DNA of 46,754 nucleotides from assembly GCA_028874365.1 (NCBI GenBank), contig JAPPJZ010000019.1, positions 1 to 46,754 on the forward strand, in the 5' to 3' direction. Within the stretch, counting starts at the first letter, position 1; every line of letters begins with the position of its first letter. Below the pieces are notes generated by a model. That model saw nothing but the letters and a program-made list of their open reading frames with translations, did no database searches and was not told the origin of the DNA. Positions 42,643 through 46,754 of the stretch are shown here, in pieces. A program made the translations under genes and the position numbers. This DNA is from Chloroflexota bacterium. GTDB lineage: Bacteria > Chloroflexota > Dehalococcoidia > Bin125.

Positions 42643-44274
42643 CTATCGCGCACCGCTTTCGGCGGTGTTCTCATCCAGCATACGCTCAGCCGCGGGGATA
42701 CCGATCTCGCGATCGACGATCACAAACTTGCGATGCAGCTCGGCGAAGTAGTCGCGAACTGCCTGGTCGCGCACGTCATCGGCCCAACCGAGTCGCTTGG
42801 CCATGATGTCTGCAGTCTGTGCGGCCGCTCCCCGGCCCATGTCTACGGTCAATCCGACCGCTGTTCGGCGTAAAAGCACGTCAGCCACCGTACGAGCTCC
42901 TTCGTGCTCGACGGCGTACGCAACCTGGGCCCCGATGTCGCGATGCAGCGGCGAGATCGTTTGCCCCAATGAGGAATCGTTGGCCGCGTAGGCCGCAACC
43001 TCCGGGACCTTCGGTCCGTAGACCATGCGCAGGTGTTCCTGCGTCTCCGGAGGCAGGAAGACGGCGCGACTCGTCGGTGTTTCCGGCAGCGCGGCGATGC
43101 CTCGAGCGCGCGGCCTTCCGATCTGCTGGGAGACGGCCGCGGCCACCTTTCTTCCCAGTTCTTCGGCGGTGGTGAGCTTGCCGCCGACCACCGAGACGAG
43201 CCGCTCGACGCGTTCCGAAGCATGGTCCACGATGATCGATCGTCGCGATATCGCACCCTCGAAGACGCCTTCCCCTGCCCGGGCCAGCGGCCGCACGCCT
43301 GAGTAGGCGTAGAGCACATTGCGATGCTCGATTCCCAGCCCCGGCAGGACTCGTGCCGCTTCGGCGATCAGGTAGTCGATTTCCCAGCCGGCCGCGCGAA
43401 CGTCAGAAGGTTCGTTGTCGTCTCGCACGTCGGTCGTGCCGATGATGTGGTGGCCCAGCCAGGGAGTAACGAACATCGGGCGGCCGTCGGAGCGCGCGCT
43501 GGCCAATACGGCGTGCCTGGGACCGCGACCGTCAAGGTTGACGACCAGGTGCGACCCTCGCGTACCGCCGATGCGCCGGCGCATCTCGCGCCCGGTGGCG
43601 TCGAGCACCGCATCAACCCAGGGGCCGGCCGCGTTGACGATCAACCGACCCGAGGCCGTAGATCGGCGACCCGTTAAGACGTCGTGGAAGTCCACGCCGC
43701 GTGCTCGGCCTCCGTCGACGATGATGTAGTCGACCGTGGAGTGGTTGCGCAGATCCGCGCCGGACGCACGGGCCTGGGCCAGGTACTCGAGCGTCAGACG
43801 CTCGGGCGACCAGACCTGCGCGTCGTGGTAGAGATAGGCGGCCCTCAGCTGGTCGGTTGATATCGAAGGTTCGAAGCGCTGTAGTTCGCGCTCGGAGAAT
43901 GAGGAGTGCCATGGTGACACCTTGCGGGGCGAGAGCAGATCGTAAAGCGCCAGGCCTGTCCGGATGTACCAGGGTGGGCGCGGGTCGCCCTCGTAGACCG
44001 GCAGGATGAATTCCATCGGACGCACGAGATGCGGACGTTCGCGCAGCAATCGCTCCCGCGACTGCAACGACTCGTGGACCAACCGGGCGTCGCCGGTCTC
44101 GAGGTAGCGCAGACCGCCGTGGATCAGCTTGGTCGACGCTGATGTCGTGCCGGAGGCAAAATCGTCTTGCTCGAGGACCAGGGTGCGATATCCGCGTGCC
44201 GCGACCGCGGCAGCGGTTGTGGCGCCGTTGATCCCACCGCCGATGATGATGACGTCGTAGTTTGCGGTGGCCAT
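42643..44274 (-). CDS. glpD: Glycerol-3-phosphate dehydrogenase (aerobic, FAD)
   Basis: GlpD oxidises glycerol-3-phosphate to dihydroxyacetone phosphate at the membrane and passes electrons to quinone. NYDVIIIGGGINGATTAAAVAARG is the FAD-binding N-terminus; SASTKLIHGGLRYLE and NAAGPWVDAVLD are typical, and the C-terminal domain ends near residue 530. It has 543 residues. The ATG at 44274 is set by the FAD motif; TACACT lies 9 nt upstream in the 16-bp gap after glpK. It ends 5 bp from the convergent copA stop. Confidence 0.95.
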   Translation of the reverse strand: MATANYDVIIIGGGINGATTAAAVAARGYRTLVLEQDDFASGTTSASTKLIHGGLRYLETGDARLVHESLQSRERLLRERPHLVRPMEFILPVYEGDPRPPWYIRTGLALYDLLSPRKVSPWHSSFSERELQRFEPSISTDQLRAAYLYHDAQVWSPERLTLEYLAQARASGADLRNHSTVDYIIVDGGRARGVDFHDVLTGRRSTASGRLIVNAAGPWVDAVLDATGREMRRRIGGTRGSHLVVNLDGRGPRHAVLASARSDGRPMFVTPWLGHHIIGTTDVRDDNEPSDVRAAGWEIDYLIAEAARVLPGLGIEHRNVLYAYSGVRPLARAGEGVFEGAISRRSIIVDHASERVERLVSVVGGKLTTAEELGRKVAAAVSQQIGRPRARGIAALPETPTSRAVFLPPETQEHLRMVYGPKVPEVAAYAANDSSLGQTISPLHRDIGAQVAYAVEHEGARTVADVLLRRTAVGLTVDMGRGAAAQTADIMAKRLGWADDVRDQAVRDYFAELHRKFVIVDREIGIPAAERMLDENTAESGAR

Positions 44275-44283
44275 GTCGATTCG

Positions 44284-44289
44284 AGTGTA
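44284..44289 (-). promoter_or_regulatory. Possible -10 box before glpD
   Basis: Minus-strand TACACT lies 9 nt before the glpD ATG, in the short gap after the glpK stop. It may give glpD a second, nearly leaderless transcript besides read-through from glpK. Confidence 0.3.
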
Positions 44290-44290
44290 T

Positions 44291-45742
44291 TCAGTTCGCG
44301 GCCATTGACTGCACTGCCTGCCGAGCTCGCGTCCACCGCGCAAACTCGGCTTCGAGCTCGCCGTTCGGCTGGAAGCGTCGCTCGCCCATCTCGAAATGCG
44401 GTCGTAGCCCTGAGGTCTCCATCGCCAGTCGAGCGACGCCGAGCGCGGTCGTCTCCTGGATCGACGGTCGAATGACGGGACGCTGCAGGGTATTCGCCTG
44501 GATCTGCATCAGCGCATCGCTAGATGCCATGCCCCCGTCGGCGCGCAACTCCGAGATGATCGTCCCGGCCGACTCCATCGCCTCGACAATCTCGCGTACC
44601 CGAAACGCGACAGATTCCAGCGCTGCCCGCGCGATGTGCGCCGTGGTCGTGGCCCTGGTGATTCCAAGAATCGCGCCCCGAGCATCCGCATCCCAGTGGG
44701 GCGATCCCAGGCCCGCCAGCGCGGGCACGAACGATACGCCGCCGGAGCTTTCGGCCGATGCCGCCAGCGAGGAGATCTCCGGGGCGGTTGCAGCCATCCC
44801 GAGCTCGTCGCGCAGCCACTGCACGACGGAACCGGCCGTGAAGACGCCTCCCTCGAACGCCACGCCGCCGTCGGCTGCAGCGGTCAGCAGCAGACCGTCG
44901 GGAGCGCCGACTGACGGCGAAGCGTCTCCTGCATGCGACAGCACGAAGGCGCCGGTCCCGAATGTGCATTTGGCCGCGCCCGGCGCGGTAATCCCGTGAC
45001 CGTAGAGCGCCGCCTGCTGGTCACCCGCTACCGCCATGACGGGCAACGGACGGTCAAACAGAGCCGAACCGATCGTCCCGAACTCGTGGCCGCTGGGATG
45101 CACGTCCGCCAGTAGTGACTTCGGAACCGATTGCCAGTCGCAGAGCTGTTCGTCCCAATCGCGTGTGCGCAGATTCCATAGCATCGTGCGGGAGGCGTTG
45201 GTCACGTCGGTTGCGTGGGTCATGCCGCCCGTGAGATTAGCCAACAGCCAGGAGTCGACTGTTCCGCAGATCAACTCGCCGGCATCGGCAAGCTTCCGTG
45301 CTCCTGGGATGTGGTCGAGTAGCCAGGAGAACTTGGGGCCGGAGAAATACGCGTCCGGGGTCAGGCCGGATCGATGGCGGATCTGATCTCCGTGCTTCCG
45401 CTTGAGCGCCGAGGCGGTGTCAGCGGTTCGGCGGCACTGCCAGACGATAGCCGGGCCAACCGGCTCCAAGCGCTCGCGATGCCAGAGGAGCGCGGTCTCT
45501 CGTTGATTGGTCAATGCGACCGCGCGGATTTGGCCGACGCCCACCTGCTCTACAGCCTCGCGGGCCGCAGCTAACTGAGTACGCCAGATGTCCTGCGGCG
45601 ATTGCTCGACCCAGCCGGGCCTCGGAAATCGCGATGCAATTCCGTGTTGCGCGCCGGCGATGACCCGACCGCGTTCGTCGAAGATGAGCGCGCGGCTCGA
45701 GGATGTCCCCTGATCGAGGGCGAGGACGAGTCTCGGAGCTAC
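44291..45742 (-). CDS. glpK: Glycerol kinase (apparent GTA start)
   Basis: GlpK phosphorylates glycerol. APRLVLALDQGTSSSRALIFD is the FGGY-kinase N-terminus, WQCRRTADTA lies in the substrate region, FGTGAFVLSHAG and GGVAFEGGVFTAGSVVQW belong to the second half, and ADGGMASSDALMQIQA is the C-terminal FGGY signature. From the natural position of the first residue the start codon is GTA at 45742, 7 nt after GAGGAGG, overlapping the stop of the tiny upstream gene (GTAG). No ATG, GTG or TTG exists nearby in frame. Length 483 residues, normal. Product is secure; the start is unusual. Confidence 0.93.
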   Translation of the reverse strand, partial: VAPRLVLALDQGTSSSRALIFDERGRVIAGAQHGIASRFPRPGWVEQSPQDIWRTQLAAAREAVEQVGVGQIRAVALTNQRETALLWHRERLEPVGPAIVWQCRRTADTASALKRKHGDQIRHRSGLTPDAYFSGPKFSWLLDHIPGARKLADAGELICGTVDSWLLANLTGGMTHATDVTNASRTMLWNLRTRDWDEQLCDWQSVPKSLLADVHPSGHEFGTIGSALFDRPLPVMAVAGDQQAALYGHGITAPGAAKCTFGTGAFVLSHAGDASPSVGAPDGLLLTAAADGGVAFEGGVFTAGSVVQWLRDELGMAATAPEISSLAASAESSGGVSFVPALAGLGSPHWDADARGAILGITRATTTAHIARAALESVAFRVREIVEAMESAGTIISELRADGGMASSDALMQIQANTLQRPVIRPSIQETTALGVARLAMETSGLRPHFEMGERRFQPNGELEAEFARWTRARQAVQSMAAN

Positions 45743-45837
45743 GCCTCGTCCTCCTCGTCGCGTCGTCGACCCATTACGACCCTCGCGACTGCCGCCAAAA
45801 CGGCCAGCAATGCTCCGACGCCAATGATTCGCTTCAT
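45739..45837 (-). CDS. Tiny single-span membrane protein
   Basis: A 32-residue ORF, MKRIIGVGALLAVLAAVARV then VMGRRRDEEDEA: one hydrophobic helix (about 4-22), a basic cluster and an acidic tail, giving an inside-out charge pattern of a small membrane peptide. GGAAC lies 7 nt before the ATG. Its stop overlaps the presumed glpK start, and GAGGAGG within its last codons would be the glpK ribosome-binding site. It may be a real small protein or mainly a coupling device for glpK. A TATCGT box at 45898-45903 could be the promoter. Confidence 0.5.
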   Translation of the reverse strand: MKRIIGVGALLAVLAAVARVVMGRRRDEEDEA

Positions 45838-45950
45838 GTTGCGTTCCGTTCTGCTCGCGGCCGCGTACGAATGCGGATGCGGCCTGTATTTCTCGGCACG
45901 ATACCACGATGAGTGCGGCGCAGTGAGGCCGCAGGCCACAGGCCAAACAC

Positions 45951-46526
45951 TTAGCGAGCGAGCAGCGTCTGAGGAATCAAAACCCGGTCGCCGACGGCGA
46001 TGCCGAGCTCCTCGAATCGGCCACGTGGCATCTCGAGCACGTGGTAGTACTCGTCGGGCGGGTGTTTGATCTGCTCGTCGAACGCGATCAACGTGGTGAT
46101 TCCCAAGACCGTCCCATCCTCGTCCAGCCAGGCGACGTGGAGGTCCATCGGCACGTTGCGATTCCAGAACCCGAGCGAACGCGATTGTCCGTCCTCCCAG
46201 ATGAAGATCATTCCGGACTGTGGGGGCAGGCCGGTCCAGTACATCAACCCGCGAGTGCGCCGCGTACCGCTGTTGGCGACGAGGACGCCAACTTGGAGGT
46301 CGCCCGTCGAACGCCGAACCGTGACCTCCGACCAGGGAAACACGATAGGTTCAACGGCGTCCGGCAGCTGCAGGAATCCATCGAGGCCAGCTGGCCGCTC
46401 CGTCGCCGGCGGGATCACTTCCACACCGCTGCCCGAGTCGACAGACGAGTTGCCAGCTGGACCACAGGCGAGGACGATCAACGCGGCCAGGCCGATCGCG
46501 GCGACAAATCCGATTCGCCAACACAT
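45951..46526 (-). CDS. DUF192 lipoprotein
   Basis: A 191-residue secreted lipoprotein. The signal peptide (MCWRIGFVAAIGLAALIVLAC) ends in a lipobox LIVLAC with Cys21, followed by a Ser/Gly-rich linker. The DUF192 domain follows: VGVLVANSGTRRTRGLMYW, GMIFIWEDGQSRSLGFWNRN, PMDLHVAWLDEDGTVLGI, and YYHVLEMPRGRFEELGIAVGDRV. The domain's function is not known. The ATG at 46526 lies 6 nt after TACCCT with no ribosome-binding site; the longer upstream frame would spoil the signal peptide. Confidence 0.9.
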   Translation of the reverse strand: MCWRIGFVAAIGLAALIVLACGPAGNSSVDSGSGVEVIPPATERPAGLDGFLQLPDAVEPIVFPWSEVTVRRSTGDLQVGVLVANSGTRRTRGLMYWTGLPPQSGMIFIWEDGQSRSLGFWNRNVPMDLHVAWLDEDGTVLGITTLIAFDEQIKHPPDEYYHVLEMPRGRFEELGIAVGDRVLIPQTLLAR

Positions 46527-46532
46527 GGCCGG

Positions 46533-46538
46533 AGGGTA
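46533..46538 (-). promoter_or_regulatory. -10 box of leaderless DUF192 gene
   Basis: Minus-strand TACCCT is followed by 6 nt and the ATG at 46526, the same spacing as at guaA, tsaC, purD and others. Confidence 0.5.
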
Positions 46539-46572
46539 TCGGAGCAGCTCGATAGACTGAGCAAGCCTCACC

Positions 46573-46648
46573 GGGCCGGTAGCTCAGGGGTCAGAGCAGG
46601 CGGCTCATAACCGCTCGGTCGCTGGTTCGAATCCAGCCCGGCCCACCA
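46573..46648 (+). tRNA. tRNA with CAT anticodon (Ile2 or Met)
   Basis: A complete 76-nt cloverleaf: acceptor GGGCCGG/CCGGCCC, D-arm starting TAGCTCAG, anticodon loop CTCATAA, T-arm GCTGG-TTCGAAT-CCAGC, discriminator A and an encoded CCA. The CAT anticodon fits elongator Met or the lysidine-modified Ile2. The anticodon-to-T-arm stretch resembles Ile2 tRNAs of other bacteria (GCAGGCG before the anticodon loop, GGTCGCTGG after it), so I lean to Ile2 without being sure. Confidence 0.9.
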
Positions 46649-46754
46649 ACACGTACCGATTTGCGAACTCCGCTCTCCAACCCCACTTCGGCGCGGTCTG
46701 AGCGTCCGATCGGGCTGTCCTCGGGCATCGGGATCGTGTAGCGGATCAGGGCCC
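46649..46754. other. Right edge, no gene recognised
   Basis: About 106 bp after the tRNA. A minus-strand frame stays open here (ALIRYTIPMPEDSPIG) and runs on through the tRNA complement, so it could be the tail of a gene beyond the edge, but I cannot support it. Confidence 0.3.

Noticed and set aside
46573..46754. Minus-strand protein GWIRTSDRAVMSRLL through the tRNA
   Set aside because: This is the familiar translation of a tRNA complement and not evidence of a gene. Only the bases beyond the tRNA could belong to a real one.

Overview
The window is a 46.7 kb piece of a high-GC bacterial chromosome. It is gene-dense, with short intergenic gaps and many start/stop overlaps. It carries 51 protein-coding genes that I can support (one cut by the left edge) and one tRNA. 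I see no transposase, integrase, prophage or CRISPR array. The gene mix fits a Chloroflexota lineage of the Dehalococcoidia/SAR202 type: a DapL-type lysine route, many paralogous CoA-transferases, crotonases, SDRs, CocE and NIPSNAP proteins, and widespread leaderless starts. That placement is an inference from content only.

Layout. 1-408: start of an unknown minus-strand gene and a hairpin-rich gap. 409-5351 (minus): a purine operon, guaA, a deoxyribosyltransferase-like gene, purD, a cupin and purB. 5385-12598 (plus): a housekeeping run, tsaC, rpiB, pgk, tpiA, miaA, dapF, a GNAT gene and dapL. 12780-14715: a membrane-protein/Xre pair and hflX, whose translation start is anomalous. 14863-18162: two type III CoA-transferases (one lacking the catalytic Asp) and an SPL-like radical SAM enzyme. 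18119-22380 (minus): a pterin synthase, a flavodoxin, a J-domain protein, two crotonases and a hydrolase. 22403-27287 (plus): an MFS carrier, three SDRs and a crotonase. 27320-34427: a VapBC pair, Rieske protein, SppA, DinB, flavin reductase, an oxidoreductase, a methyltransferase, NIPSNAP and CocE. 34500-37640: nfuA, a radical SAM selenoprotein and a histone-deacetylase-like enzyme. 37743-46526: an MFS carrier, an ATP-grasp enzyme, a copper ATPase, glpD/glpK, a tiny membrane protein and a DUF192 lipoprotein. 46573-46648: a CAT-anticodon tRNA.

The most notable observation is at 36436. The radical SAM gene that appears to stop there reads Cys-TGA-Ala-Glu-Pro and continues for 25 more codons. 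This matches the CUAEP selenocysteine tail, has a hairpin 3' of the TGA in the position expected of a bacterial SECIS, and ends in a CTAG shared with the stop of the convergent gene. A second theme is promoter layout: at nine genes a TANNNT box lies exactly 6-7 nt before the start codon, implying leaderless mRNAs, and three of these sites form compact divergent promoters. Other points are an MRL-stop mini-ORF before hflX, a probable GTA start for glpK, and a ladder of hexamers at 10-bp spacing at 25501-25600.
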